Numbered from the stretch's first letter, positions 25,461-35,989 are shown. The stretch: 64,000 nucleotides of DNA from Hyphomicrobiales bacterium (GCA_900468285.1 UBTF01000002.1:110888-174887); one strand, 5' to 3'. Notes: a model not told the origin generated them from the sequence alone. Program-made: numbers and translations.

Positions 25461-26845
25461 TTCGTGACTTTCTTCAGATGGTAGGATTTTGGACGGGTCA
25501 GGTTCTGGAAACCGATGACCGAAAGCGAGCCGCCGCGACCGGTTTCCTTGACGCCGGTCCAGCACAAAGCAGGATCGAGATAATCCGCACGGTTCATGAA
25601 CACGGTGCCGGTTTCAATCTCGCGGCCAATGCGCCCAGCCCTTGCCGCGTCCTGCGTCCACAGCGATGCGGTCAGGCCGTATTTGCTATCGTTCATCAGC
25701 GCGATGGCTTCGTCGTCGTTCTTGACTTTCATGATACCAACGGCAGGACCGAAGGTTTCTTCCATCATGAACTCCATGGAATGATCGACATCAACGAGGA
25801 TCTGCGGCGCGACATAGGCGCTTTCGCCATCATCTGCGGCAAAGAGTTTTGGATCGACCAGCGCCTTCGCGCCCTTGGCAACGGCGTCTGCCACCTGCTG
25901 GCGCACCACCTTGGCAAAACGCTTGTTGGCCATCGGCCCCAGCGTGGTTTCCTGCTCAAGCGGATTGCCGAGCTTGTAGTTGGAAACCCAGGCGACGGAC
26001 TTTTCAACGAAAGCATCAAACAGGGATTCGTTGACATAGATGCGTTCGATGCCGCAGCAGCACTGCCCGGAATTGAACGTCGCGCCGTCCATCAGCGTAT
26101 CGACCGCCGCATCCAGATCCGCATCTTCCATGACATAGCCGGGGTCCTTGCCGCCAAGCTCCAGCCCGAGGCCGGTGAAAGTGCCAGCTGCGGCACGCTC
26201 GATGGCGCGACCGCCCTCGACCGAACCGGTGAAGTTGACGAAGTTGAACAGGCTTTCGGAAATCAGCGCCGATGTGGTCTGATGGTCGAGGAAGAGGTTG
26301 ATGAACACATCATCAGGCACGCCCGCTTCCACAAAGGCGCGCACCATGCGCTCGCCCACCAGAAGCGTCTGCGCGGCGTGCTTGATGGCAACCGTGTTAC
26401 CAGCCATAAGCGCGGGCGCAATGGTGTTGATCGCCGTCATATAGGGGTAGTTCCACGGTGCGATGACAAAGACCACGCCATGGGCTTCACGCTCGATGCG
26501 ACGCTCGAAATTACCGCTTTCCTCGATGACCAGAGGCGCCAGCGCATCGGCTGCAATAGAGGCGACGTAGTTGGAGCGTTCGTTGAAGCCCTTGAACTCA
26601 CCGCCGTAGCGCACCGGACGGCCCATCATATGGGCCAGTTCCGGCACGACCTCTGCGGCCATTTCGTTCAGCCGTGCTACGCCTTTCAACACCAGCTGAA
26701 CGCGATCTTCCAAGGGGCGGCGCGCCCAGGATTTTTGCGCGGCGCGCACTTTCGATACGGCAGCCCGTGCCGCGTCCAGCGACATCGCCTCGCGCTCGGC
26801 ATAGACCGAACCGTCGATCGGCGAAATATTCTGGATCATGACCAT
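25457..26845 (-). CDS. NAD(P)-dependent aldehyde dehydrogenase
   Basis: 462 residues, a complete ALDH. The catalytic cysteine is in FNSGQCCCGIERIYV (Gly-Gln-Cys), the general base Glu in LELGGKDPGYV, and APWNYPY and NFTGSVEGG are the usual motifs. It oxidises an aldehyde to a carboxylate. It follows the glutamine-synthetase-like gene by about 30 bp and overlaps the alcohol dehydrogenase. The pairing with a gamma-glutamyl ligase and an Fe-ADH suggests a gamma-glutamyl-aminoaldehyde as substrate. ATGs at 26845 and 26839 are both possible starts; neither has a strong ribosome site. Confidence 0.9.
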   Translation of the reverse strand: MVMIQNISPIDGSVYAEREAMSLDAARAAVSKVRAAQKSWARRPLEDRVQLVLKGVARLNEMAAEVVPELAHMMGRPVRYGGEFKGFNERSNYVASIAADALAPLVIEESGNFERRIEREAHGVVFVIAPWNYPYMTAINTIAPALMAGNTVAIKHAAQTLLVGERMVRAFVEAGVPDDVFINLFLDHQTTSALISESLFNFVNFTGSVEGGRAIERAAAGTFTGLGLELGGKDPGYVMEDADLDAAVDTLMDGATFNSGQCCCGIERIYVNESLFDAFVEKSVAWVSNYKLGNPLEQETTLGPMANKRFAKVVRQQVADAVAKGAKALVDPKLFAADDGESAYVAPQILVDVDHSMEFMMEETFGPAVGIMKVKNDDEAIALMNDSKYGLTASLWTQDAARAGRIGREIETGTVFMNRADYLDPALCWTGVKETGRGGSLSVIGFQNLTRPKSYHLKKVTK

Positions 26846-26877
26846 GATGGTGGTTCTTTCTATAGCTTTAAATTTTG

Positions 26878-28245
26878 TTATGCCCGTTCAAAACCGCGCG
26901 CGACTTCCCAATCGGTGATGCGGCGGTCATATTCTTCCTGCTCCCACTTTGCGGCGCGAACATAGTGATCGACAACATCCTCCCCGAACGCGCTGCGCAG
27001 CATCTTTGAACCATTGAGGTGTTCGGCCGCGTCGCGCAGCGTTTTGGGAATCTCCCTTATGTTCTTGCCGCCATAGGCATCGCCTTCAAATTGGGCCTCA
27101 AGTTCCAACTTGTTTTCGATGCCGTCAAGACCTGCCGCAATAAGGGCAGCCATGGCAAGATGCGGATTGATATCCGACCCGCCAATGCGGCATTCGATGC
27201 GGATGCCCTTGCTGTCTGCACCGCACAGGCGGTAGCCCGCCGTGCGGTTATCCAGGCTCCAGACGGCCTTGGTCGGCGCGAAGGTGCCAGCCATATAACG
27301 CTTGTAGGAGTTGATATAGGGCGCCAGGAAATAGGTCGTTTCGCTGGCATGGGCGAGAAGCCCCGCCACGTAATGGCGCATCATATCCGACATGCCGTAT
27401 TCGCCATTTTTGTCGAGGAACATGGGCGTCTTGCCATCCAGGCTCCACAGCGACTGGTGAATGTGGGAGGAGCTGCCCGCGGCCTCGTAATTCCACTTGG
27501 CAAGGAAGGTCACGGCCTTGCCCTTGGACCAGGCGATTTCCTTGCAGGCATTCTTGATGATGGCGTGGCGGTCGGCCATAACAAGCGCATCGGCATAACG
27601 CACATTCAGTTCCACCTGACCGGCAGACGCTTCGCCCTTGGAATTTTCAATCGGAATACCAGCGGCTTGCAGATTGTTTCTGATAGCGCGCATCACCTCT
27701 TCTTCCTTGGTCGTCTGGAAGATGTGGTAGTCCTCGCTGTAGGGGCTTGCGGGCTTCAGATCGCGGTAGCCGCCAGCACGGGCGTTCTCGAAACTCTGGT
27801 CGAAGAGGAAGAATTCCAGCTCTGTTGCCATGAAAGCCTTGAGGCCCATGGCCTCCAGACGTGCGACCTGCTTCTTCAGAATGGCGCGGGGCGAATGGGC
27901 CACTTCGGCATGGGTGTGGTGGTCATAGGCATCGCACAGCACAAGTGCGGTGCCTTCCAGCCACGGCACCCGCCGCAGGGTGGAAAGGTCGGGCTTGAGC
28001 GTATAATCGCCGTAGCCCTTGTCCCAACCGGCGGATTTGTAACCGGGAACGGTTTCCATCTCCATATCGGTTGCCAGAAGATAGTTACAGCAATGGGTTT
28101 CTTCATAGGCGCTTTCCACGAAGAACTCAGCCTGAAACCGTTTACCCATCAGACGACCCTGCATATCCACGACGCATGCCAGAACCGTGTCTATGCGCCG
28201 CTCAGCGACATCCTTTTTCAATTCGTCGAATGTGTAGGTCGTCAT
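26878..28245 (-). CDS. Glutamine synthetase-like gamma-glutamyl ligase (GlnA4/PuuA/IpuC type)
   Basis: 455 residues, shorter than or equal to GS-I but with little similarity to GlnA outside the catalytic core. ATP-grasp-like core motifs: MATELEFFLFDQ (metal Glu), SKGEASAGQVELNVRYADAL, KWNYEAAGSSSHIHQSLW (loop with His), and NRTAGYRLCGADSKGIRIE with the IECRIGGSDINPHLAMAA segment. The adenylylation loop of GlnA is missing. Such enzymes join the gamma-carboxyl of glutamate to amines: polyamines (PuuA), isopropylamine/alaninol (IpuC), ethanolamine (Streptomyces GlnA4). The adjoining ethanolamine-type permease makes ethanolamine or a close amino alcohol the likely acceptor; that last step is inference. 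Confidence 0.88.
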   Translation of the reverse strand: MTTYTFDELKKDVAERRIDTVLACVVDMQGRLMGKRFQAEFFVESAYEETHCCNYLLATDMEMETVPGYKSAGWDKGYGDYTLKPDLSTLRRVPWLEGTALVLCDAYDHHTHAEVAHSPRAILKKQVARLEAMGLKAFMATELEFFLFDQSFENARAGGYRDLKPASPYSEDYHIFQTTKEEEVMRAIRNNLQAAGIPIENSKGEASAGQVELNVRYADALVMADRHAIIKNACKEIAWSKGKAVTFLAKWNYEAAGSSSHIHQSLWSLDGKTPMFLDKNGEYGMSDMMRHYVAGLLAHASETTYFLAPYINSYKRYMAGTFAPTKAVWSLDNRTAGYRLCGADSKGIRIECRIGGSDINPHLAMAALIAAGLDGIENKLELEAQFEGDAYGGKNIREIPKTLRDAAEHLNGSKMLRSAFGEDVVDHYVRAAKWEQEEYDRRITDWEVARGFERA

Positions 28246-28307
28246 GATGTTTTCGTTCCCTGTTGTTCAAATGGGGCGACCGTTGCCGGTCGCCCTTTGG
28301 AGTTGGT

Positions 28308-29822
28308 TCAAGCCTTCGATGCCGCCGCATTGAGTGCGGCCTGCTTGTGCTCCAGCGCAAATTCCTCTTCCGGCGAAAGGATGAGGCGATGACGGCCAAC
28401 CAGCGCGAAATAGGCGATCGCGACGGCAAACCACAGCGCCACCCAGATGACGCCCTTGGTGAAGTTCGGGTCCTGCACCTGATAGAGCAAGGTTATGACG
28501 GCAATGATGATGGTGAGCACCGCGCCGGGAATGCCGAGCGGCGAGCGGAAAGGCCGCTCGATATCCGGCAGGTTCCGGCGCAGCATGATGAAGGAGATCG
28601 CCTGCATGATGTAAGAGAACATCGCGCCGAAGACGGCCATGTTGAGCAACACGCTGCCGATGATGCTGCCGCCTTCCGTCGCACCCAGCGCAAACCAGAT
28701 GATCATCATCACGGCAAGACCGATGAGCGCGCCTGTGAGCATGGCCACATGCGGCGTCTTGAACTTGGGGTGCGTGACAGACAGAACCGTCGGGAAATAG
28801 CCCGCCCGCGAGAGCGAGTAGATCTGGCGACCCTGCGCATAAAGGATGGTGTGGAAGCTGGCGATGAGGCCGGTGAGCGCTACGAAGCCAAGGAGAACCA
28901 CGCCACCATCACCATAGACAGCCTTGAAACCATCCAGCAGCGGCTCCAACGACGAGCCGAGATGGAACGCGCCGATGCCGGGCAGCGATGGGTTGAGCAG
29001 CACGATCATGAAGGCCGAAATCATCAGCGTGATAATGCCGAGAATGATGCCCTTGGGCATATCGCGCTTGGGATCGACAGATTCTTCAGCCGCCAGCGGA
29101 AGCTGCTCGATGGCAAGGAACAACCAGACTGCAAAGGGCAGCGTGGCCAGAACGCCGGAGATGCCGAAGGGGAAGAAGGAGCCGTTGCCTTCGGGAAGTT
29201 CAACCGCCGCACCATCCGGGCCGACGCCGATATTGAGCGCCCAGCGTGAGAAATCCATGTTGGGGATGGCGCTGATCCAAAAGAAGACCAGAACAGCTAG
29301 CGATATCAAAGTGATAACCAGCGTTACCTTGAAGGATAGTTCAAGCCCGTAGACGTTCAGCGCGAGGAAGATTGCGTAGAACAGCACCCATAAGAGCGGC
29401 GAGTAGACGGGATCGAGCCCCAGAATGGAGTTCACATAGGCCGTGATGAAGGTGACGATGACGGCGGGGGTGAGAACATATTCCACGTTCTCGCACAGCC
29501 CGGTGATGAAGCCGCCCCATGGGCCCATGGCCGTGCGGGCAAAGGAATAGGCCGCACCGGTGTGCGGCAGTGCCGGGCTCATTTCCGCGATGGAAAATGT
29601 CAGCCCCAGATACATGATGGCGATGATGATTCCCGCAACCAGCATGCCGCCCCAGCCGCCAGTGGCAAAGCCGAAGTTCCAGCCGGAAAAATGCCCTGAA
29701 ATGACCGCACCGACGCCAAGCGCCCAGAGCGACCAGACGCCCGCGTAACGCGAGAGCCCTCTTTTTTCGAAATAGGATGCGTCAGCCTTCTTGTAGCTGA
29801 CGCCTGATGATGAACTGTCCAT
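28308..29822 (-). CDS. Amino acid-polyamine-organocation permease, ethanolamine permease type
   Basis: 504 residues with about 12 membrane spans. The N-terminus YFEKRGLSRYAGVWSLWALG followed by GAVISGHFSGWNFG is the hallmark I associate with the ethanolamine permease (Eat) group of the APC superfamily, along with GPWGGFITGLCENVEYVLTP. It should bring an amine into the cell. The gene lies between the amidohydrolase and the glutamyl ligase on the same strand (GGAGAG before the ATG). No ethanolamine ammonia-lyase (eutBC) is in the window, which supports a different route of use. A general amino-acid permease cannot be excluded. Confidence 0.85.
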   Translation of the reverse strand: MDSSSSGVSYKKADASYFEKRGLSRYAGVWSLWALGVGAVISGHFSGWNFGFATGGWGGMLVAGIIIAIMYLGLTFSIAEMSPALPHTGAAYSFARTAMGPWGGFITGLCENVEYVLTPAVIVTFITAYVNSILGLDPVYSPLLWVLFYAIFLALNVYGLELSFKVTLVITLISLAVLVFFWISAIPNMDFSRWALNIGVGPDGAAVELPEGNGSFFPFGISGVLATLPFAVWLFLAIEQLPLAAEESVDPKRDMPKGIILGIITLMISAFMIVLLNPSLPGIGAFHLGSSLEPLLDGFKAVYGDGGVVLLGFVALTGLIASFHTILYAQGRQIYSLSRAGYFPTVLSVTHPKFKTPHVAMLTGALIGLAVMMIIWFALGATEGGSIIGSVLLNMAVFGAMFSYIMQAISFIMLRRNLPDIERPFRSPLGIPGAVLTIIIAVITLLYQVQDPNFTKGVIWVALWFAVAIAYFALVGRHRLILSPEEEFALEHKQAALNAAASKA

Positions 29823-30012
29823 GCCGTTCTCTCCTGATCAAGAAAAACAGGCTGTCAGCCGGAATGGCCGATTTTGCCCCAGTTTCGGCGTGACGGAAAA
29901 CCCGACCACGCCATGCTCATCTGCTGTTCCCACGCTGCACCCGTGCCGATTATTCGGCATTCTTGACGGTGCAGCGCCATTCCTGTTCCGCGAACAAACA
30001 CCGCGAAACGAA

Positions 30013-30774
30013 TTATTCGGCCTCAGCGGCAATCCCCGCCACCAGAAGCCCATGTAGAAAATCGGCAGCGGCGCGCTGCCCCTTTTCATCCTGTATGAGG
30101 TCGTTTCTGACCTCGATCATCACGTTCAACAGCCCGCTCGGCAGTGCATGCAGGCGCAGCGTATGGGTAACACCATCCTCAGGGCCATAGGGCGTGTTGC
30201 GCTCGATCTTGAACGACGTGCCCCCTGCATGGGCCAGCATGGCATCGGCCAGCCGTGTATCAGCATCGTGCAGAATGCCGATTTCAACCGTGCGGGGCTT
30301 ACCGTGATAGACGGGGGTAAAGCTGTGTATTGTCACCAGAACCGTTTGATCCCGCGCTGCGATCAGCTGGCTGATGCGATCATGAAACGGAATGTAAAGA
30401 GCCGAAGTGCGGGCATAACGTTCCGCATCGCTCAAATCCGCATTGCCGGGAATATCATAGATTTCGCTCACAACCGGCATGGCCGAAGGTGACTCCGGCG
30501 GGCGATTGCAATCATAGACGAGGCGGGAATATCGCTGATAAACTAGCGTTGCATCCAGGCTCTCAGACAGAAGTCGGGAAACGGCGAGCGCGCCGGGATC
30601 CCAGGCGATATGGCTTTGCAGGACATCGCTACCCAGACCCAATGTGCCGAAACGAGCGGGCAATGTTTGCGAAGCATGTTCACAAACAAGCAGCACACTG
30701 CCTTTTCCTGAGCTGTTTTCCACCGCAACAGGCTCTGCCTCGTTACCGGTGAAAAACTGCGAAAGCACCGTCAT
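30013..30774 (-). CDS. N-formylglutamate amidohydrolase-family protein
   Basis: 253 residues, FGase (HutG-like) family: LLVCEHASQTLPARFG with the metal-binding Glu-His, HIAWDPGALAVSRLLSE, YSRLVYDCNRP, LVTIHSFTPVYHGKPR and the C-terminal IEVRNDLI. Members hydrolyse an amide bond next to a glutamate or aspartate moiety using zinc. As the first gene of the permease/ligase/ALDH/ADH operon it could cleave the final gamma-glutamyl amide, releasing glutamate; no hut genes are near. The ATG at 30774 has GGGGATT upstream and is preferred to 30828. About 175 bp separate it from the divergent RpiR regulator, with TTGACA at 30840-30845 as a possible -35 element. Confidence 0.83.
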   Translation of the reverse strand: MTVLSQFFTGNEAEPVAVENSSGKGSVLLVCEHASQTLPARFGTLGLGSDVLQSHIAWDPGALAVSRLLSESLDATLVYQRYSRLVYDCNRPPESPSAMPVVSEIYDIPGNADLSDAERYARTSALYIPFHDRISQLIAARDQTVLVTIHSFTPVYHGKPRTVEIGILHDADTRLADAMLAHAGGTSFKIERNTPYGPEDGVTHTLRLHALPSGLLNVMIEVRNDLIQDEKGQRAAADFLHGLLVAGIAAEAE

Positions 30775-30950
30775 GGCCAATCCCCTATGCAATTGCTGCT
30801 CCCCAACAGCACGAAGAGAATTCTTCACATAGCCTAAAGTGTCAAACGGTATTTTGAAATTTTCTCTTCATTTTTTCGATTGACTCCGTCTGCACGCCGT
30901 ATCTTAATCAGCGCTAACAGACCGGCGAAAAGACCGGAAAGGGGAAAAAT

Positions 30951-31835
30951 TTGCACAGTTCGGCAGCGACCGTTTCGGACGTGATACAGGCTCATTATGA
31001 GAGCCTGACGCGTTCGGAAAAGCGCCTGGCGGAAAGCCTTCTTGGCAATTATCCGGTTTCAGGCCTCGGCAGCATCACCACCGTTGCAGAAAATGCAGGC
31101 GTTTCTACGCCGACCGTGGCACGCATGGTGCAAAAGCTTGGGTTCAAGGGCTACCCAGATTTTCAGGCGCGGCTGCATCAGGAACTCGAAGCCACCATCT
31201 CCAACCCCATTGCCAAGCATGATCGCTGGGCCAGCAACGCGCCGGGCCTGCACATCCTTAACCGCTTTGCCGATGCCATCACCAACAATCTGCGCGACAC
31301 GCTGAGCGACCTCGATACGGCCGACTTCGACAATGCCGCAGCGCTTCTGTCAGACCGCAAGCGAAGCATCTATTTCGTCGGTGGGCGCATAACCGGGGCG
31401 ATTGCGGAATATTTTTTCACGCATATGCAGGTCATCCGTCCCAAGACGGCGCTGATGTCCTCCAACTCCAGTTCCTGGCCGCAATTCATGCTCAACATGA
31501 ATGCGGGCGACGTGCTCGTGATGTTCGATATCCGCCGCTATGAGCAGGACATGGTAACGCTGGCGCAGGTGGCGCATGACAACAATGTGCGCATCCTCCT
31601 GTTTACCGACCAGTGGACATCACCTGTTTCGCGCTTCGCCGAACATACGTTTCGCGTGCGCATCGAGGCACCATCGGCGTGGGACAGCTCTGTCGTGACG
31701 CTGTTTGTCGTAGAAGCTCTCATTGAGGCAGTTCAAAACAACGGCTGGGACGAGACCCGCCAGCGCATGAACTCTCTCGAAGACCTGTTCGAACAGACGC
31801 GGCTTTTCAGAAAGCCAGGAAAGGGAGAAAACTAG
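30951..31835 (+). CDS. RpiR/MurR family transcriptional regulator
   Basis: 294 residues. N-terminal HTH_6 (YESLTRSEKRLAESLLGNYP, then ITTVAENAGVSTPTVARMVQ) and a C-terminal SIS sugar-isomerase-like effector domain (SIYFVGGRITGAIAEYFFTH, then DVLVMFDIRRYEQDM). RpiR proteins sense phosphosugars or other small ligands. The start is a TTG with the strong ribosome site GGAAAGGGG just upstream; the rare codon suggests low expression. It is divergent from the glutamylation operon and heads the ABC importer locus, so it may control either or both. Confidence 0.88.
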   Translation: MHSSAATVSDVIQAHYESLTRSEKRLAESLLGNYPVSGLGSITTVAENAGVSTPTVARMVQKLGFKGYPDFQARLHQELEATISNPIAKHDRWASNAPGLHILNRFADAITNNLRDTLSDLDTADFDNAAALLSDRKRSIYFVGGRITGAIAEYFFTHMQVIRPKTALMSSNSSSWPQFMLNMNAGDVLVMFDIRRYEQDMVTLAQVAHDNNVRILLFTDQWTSPVSRFAEHTFRVRIEAPSAWDSSVVTLFVVEALIEAVQNNGWDETRQRMNSLEDLFEQTRLFRKPGKGEN

Positions 31836-32049
31836 AAATCCGTACCGCCTGGAAACACCGGCAACGGCGCAAGCGGAATTTTTTATGTCGTTTATCGAAT
31901 ATCATGGCGACGAGAGGGCGCAATGATGGCAAGAAAACGGCAGGGACCATGACGATGGTGGGAAACCACCTGGAAAAATCCGTCACATAACATTCATGCA
32001 ACCCACGTACAGCGTCGTCAGACGCATGAGACACCAGAGGAGAACTACC

Positions 32050-33156
32050 GTGATCTCGCACAGCCGCCGACTGCTATCGCTCACAACAGCCTTGGTCATC
32101 GCTTCGACAGCGATCGCCTCCGCAGCCCCAAGCGAAGAACTCATCGCTGCCGCCAAGAAGGAAGGCATGTTGACGACCATCGCCCTGCCCCACGACTGGT
32201 GCGGCTATGGCGACGTTATCGCCTCGTTCAAGGCCAAGTATCCCGAAATTCAAGTCAACGAACTGAACCCGGACGCTGGCTCTGCCGACGAAGTCGAAGC
32301 TATCAAGGCCAACAAGGACAATAAGGGGCCACAGGCTCCTGACGTGATCGACGTTGGTCTGGCCTTCGGCCCGCAGGCCAAGAAGGAAGGTCTTCTGCAG
32401 CCTTACAAGGTTTCCACCTGGGCCGAAATTCCTGACAATGTGAAGGATGCCGAAGGCTACTGGTATGGCGATTATTACGGCGTCATGTCCCTGTTCGTAA
32501 ACAAGGATCTGGTCACCAACACGCCAAAGGATTGGGCCGACCTTCTGAAGCCTGAATATGCCGGTCAGGTTGCTCTTGCTGGCGATCCACGCGCCTCCAA
32601 CCAGGCAATTCTGGGTGTTCTCGCCGCCGGTCTTTCCACTGGCGCCAAGGACGGCAAGGCTGCTGGCGAAGCTGGCCTGAAATATTTCGCTGACCTCAAC
32701 AAGGCTGGCAACTTCGTTCCCGTCATCGGCAAGGCCGGTACGCTGGCACAGGGTGCAACTCCGATCGTCGTTGCTTGGGACTATAACGCGCTTTCGTGGG
32801 CAAAGACGCTGAACGGCAACCCTCCGACAGAAGTCGTCGTGCCTTCGTCCGGTGTTCTGGCTGGCGTTTACGTGCAGGGCATCTCCGCCTACGCTCCGCA
32901 TCCAAATGCTGCGAAGCTGTGGATGGAGCACCTCTATTCCGACGATGGTCAGCTTGGCTGGTTGAAGGGCTTCTGCCACCCGATCCGCTTCAACGCGATG
33001 GCAAAGGCAAACAAGATCCCTAAGGACCTTCTGGACGCCCTGCCACCGGCAGCAGCCTATGAAAAGGCTGTCTTCCCGACACTGGAAGACGTCGATGCCA
33101 ACAAGGCTGCCGTCACCGGCGGTTGGGACAAGGTCGTCGGCGCAAACGTCAAGTAA
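32050..33156 (+). CDS. ABC transporter periplasmic substrate-binding protein (family 1/8 type)
   Basis: 368 residues. Signal peptide RRLLSLTTALVIASTAIASA, then a mature protein starting APSEELIAAAKKEG, the opening typical of iron/polyamine/phosphonate-type binding proteins (SBP_bac_1/8). Type II lobes with WGYGDVI-like and NPDAGSADEVEAI strands and IVVAWDYNALSW. The GTG at 32050 has AGAGGAG upstream and gives the signal peptide directly; an in-frame ATG at 31996 would lengthen it before the signal. The ligand cannot be read off. It is followed by a hairpin and two permeases, an ATPase and a Zn-ADH. Confidence 0.88.
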   Translation: MISHSRRLLSLTTALVIASTAIASAAPSEELIAAAKKEGMLTTIALPHDWCGYGDVIASFKAKYPEIQVNELNPDAGSADEVEAIKANKDNKGPQAPDVIDVGLAFGPQAKKEGLLQPYKVSTWAEIPDNVKDAEGYWYGDYYGVMSLFVNKDLVTNTPKDWADLLKPEYAGQVALAGDPRASNQAILGVLAAGLSTGAKDGKAAGEAGLKYFADLNKAGNFVPVIGKAGTLAQGATPIVVAWDYNALSWAKTLNGNPPTEVVVPSSGVLAGVYVQGISAYAPHPNAAKLWMEHLYSDDGQLGWLKGFCHPIRFNAMAKANKIPKDLLDALPPAAAYEKAVFPTLEDVDANKAAVTGGWDKVVGANVK

Positions 33157-33164
33157 CACATAGA

Positions 33165-33203
33165 ACCATCCGCCCCGTTTCTCTTAAGAGCGGGGCGGAT
33201 GGT
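33165..33203 (+). terminator. Hairpin between the binding-protein and permease genes
   Basis: ACCATCCGCCCCG (33165-33177) pairs perfectly with CGGGGCGGATGGT (33191-33203); the loop contains the palindrome CTCTTAAGAG. No T run follows, so it more likely protects the upstream mRNA or partially terminates, giving more binding protein than permease. Confidence 0.75.
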
Positions 33204-33249
33204 CTATAATACACAAGACCGCAATGATCGCGGCGTTTGGGAACATGAT

Positions 33250-34140
33250 ATGTCAGCAAACATTAGTGGCGCGCCATCGCGACCAGCAGCCGGGCGTCGC
33301 CTGAAGCTGGAGTGGCTGGGCGTTCTGCCATTTGCTATTTTTATTCTTCTCTTTTTGATCATGCCGACGATGAAAATCGTCATCGGCGCATTTCAGACGC
33401 CGGAAGGTGGCTTCACGCTGGAAAATATCGCGGGGCTTTTCACCGCCTCCATTCTCTCGGCCTACTGGATTTCCATCAAGATCAGCGTCGCCTCTGCAGC
33501 CCTTGGCTGTCTGATCGGCTTTGGGGTGGCGACTGCCGTGGTGCTGGGCGGCCTGCCGGAGAGAATTCGCGCGCCGCTTTTGACCTTCTCCGGTGTTGCC
33601 TCACAATTTGCTGGCGTGCCGCTGGCCTTTGCCTTCATCGCCACACTTGGCCCTGTCGGTCTCGTCACCGTGTTTTTGAAAACGCAGGTTGGGCTTGATC
33701 TGCGCCTTCTGGGCTTCAACATCCTGTCCTTCTGGGGCCTGACCGTTACCTACCTCTTCTTTCAAATCCCGCTGATGATCCTCATCATCACGCCCGCTTT
33801 GGATGGCCTGAAGCGCGAATGGCGCGAAGCTGCCGAAATTCTGGGCGCCAGCGGCTTTCAGTATTGGCGCATGGTGGCATTCCCCATTCTGCTGCCCTCC
33901 ATTCTCGGCACATTCTCGCTGCTGTTTGCCAATGCCTTCGGTGCTGTTGCAACGGCGATAGCGCTGACGGGCTCGTCGCTCAACATCGTGCCTATTCTGC
34001 TGTTTGCGCAAATCCGTGGTGACGTGCTGGGCAACCCCCACCTCGGTTACGCGCTGGCCTTCGGCATGATCCTAGTGACCTGCATTGCCAACATGCTTTA
34101 CATCTGGATGCGCACGCGCAGCGAAAGGTGGCTGAAATGA
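33250..34140 (+). CDS. ABC transporter permease 1
   Basis: 296 residues with six or so membrane spans. The EAA loop is seen as REAAEILGASGFQYWRMVAFP, which binds the ATPase. MSANISGAPS is the preferred start (33250); an earlier ATG at 33199 lies inside the hairpin. It pairs with permease 2, whose start overlaps its stop (ATGA), to form the transmembrane heterodimer of an importer of the Fe/polyamine/phosphonate group. Confidence 0.88.
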   Translation: MSANISGAPSRPAAGRRLKLEWLGVLPFAIFILLFLIMPTMKIVIGAFQTPEGGFTLENIAGLFTASILSAYWISIKISVASAALGCLIGFGVATAVVLGGLPERIRAPLLTFSGVASQFAGVPLAFAFIATLGPVGLVTVFLKTQVGLDLRLLGFNILSFWGLTVTYLFFQIPLMILIITPALDGLKREWREAAEILGASGFQYWRMVAFPILLPSILGTFSLLFANAFGAVATAIALTGSSLNIVPILLFAQIRGDVLGNPHLGYALAFGMILVTCIANMLYIWMRTRSERWLK

Positions 34141-34919
34141 AGCGGATCTTCGCATGGGGCGCGCTGCTGTTCGGCCTGCTCTATTTCGCCCTGCCGCTCA
34201 TCGGCATGACCAACTTTTCATTGAAGATGCGGCGGGGCGTCTATTCGTTCGACGCCTACGCCGTCGTTCTCAGCGATCCGCGTTTTCAGGAAACCTTCGG
34301 CTTTTCCGTCCTGATGGCGCTGGTCACAATCGTCTTCGGCGTCGTGCTTGTGGTGCCAACGGCCTATTGGGTGCGGCTGAAACTGCCCGGCCTGCGCCCC
34401 GTCATCGAGTTCATCACGCTGCTGCCGCTCGTCATTCCCGCTATCGTCATCGTCTTCGGCTATATCAGGCTCTACAACACCTCCAGCTGGCTGCCGCTGA
34501 CGGGTACGACATCAGGCACCAATCTGCTGTTGATGTTCGGTTATACAATCCTTGCCCTGCCCTATATGTACCGCGCCGTCGACACCGGGCTTCGCACCAT
34601 CGACATCACGACGCTGACGGAGGCTGCGCAAAGCCTCGGTGCCGGATGGACGACCATTCTCGCGCGCATCATTCTGCCGAATGTGCTGGTGGCTGTGCTC
34701 TCGGGCGCGTTTCTGACCTTCGCCATTGTCATAGGTGAATTTACCATGGCGGCACTGCTCAACCGTCCAGCCTTCGGACCTTACATGCAGCTTCTTGGTG
34801 CCAACCGCGCCTATGAGCCCGCCGCACTCGCCGTTATTTCCTTCGGCATCACATGGGGCTGCCTGGGCCTTATCCAACTCGTCTCGCGCTATCAAAAAGG
34901 CGCGCCTCCCAAGGCCTGA
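34137..34919 (+). CDS. ABC transporter permease 2
   Basis: 260 residues, about six spans. The EAA motif LTEAAQSLGAGWTTILARII is present. Its ATG overlaps the stop of permease 1 by four bases, so the two are translated together. A short gap of 11 bp leads to the ATPase gene. Heterodimeric partner for the importer. Confidence 0.88.
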   Translation: MKRIFAWGALLFGLLYFALPLIGMTNFSLKMRRGVYSFDAYAVVLSDPRFQETFGFSVLMALVTIVFGVVLVVPTAYWVRLKLPGLRPVIEFITLLPLVIPAIVIVFGYIRLYNTSSWLPLTGTTSGTNLLLMFGYTILALPYMYRAVDTGLRTIDITTLTEAAQSLGAGWTTILARIILPNVLVAVLSGAFLTFAIVIGEFTMAALLNRPAFGPYMQLLGANRAYEPAALAVISFGITWGCLGLIQLVSRYQKGAPPKA

Positions 34920-34930
34920 GGATTTATTTT

Positions 34931-35989
<1,059 letters not shown>

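Noticed and set aside
25430..26965. 511-codon plus-strand frame opposite the aldehyde dehydrogenase
   Set aside because: It mirrors a well-supported ALDH gene and shows only antisense codon bias.
27019..28392. 457-codon plus-strand frame opposite the glutamyl ligase gene
   Set aside because: It is an antisense shadow; the opposite strand has clear GS-family motifs.
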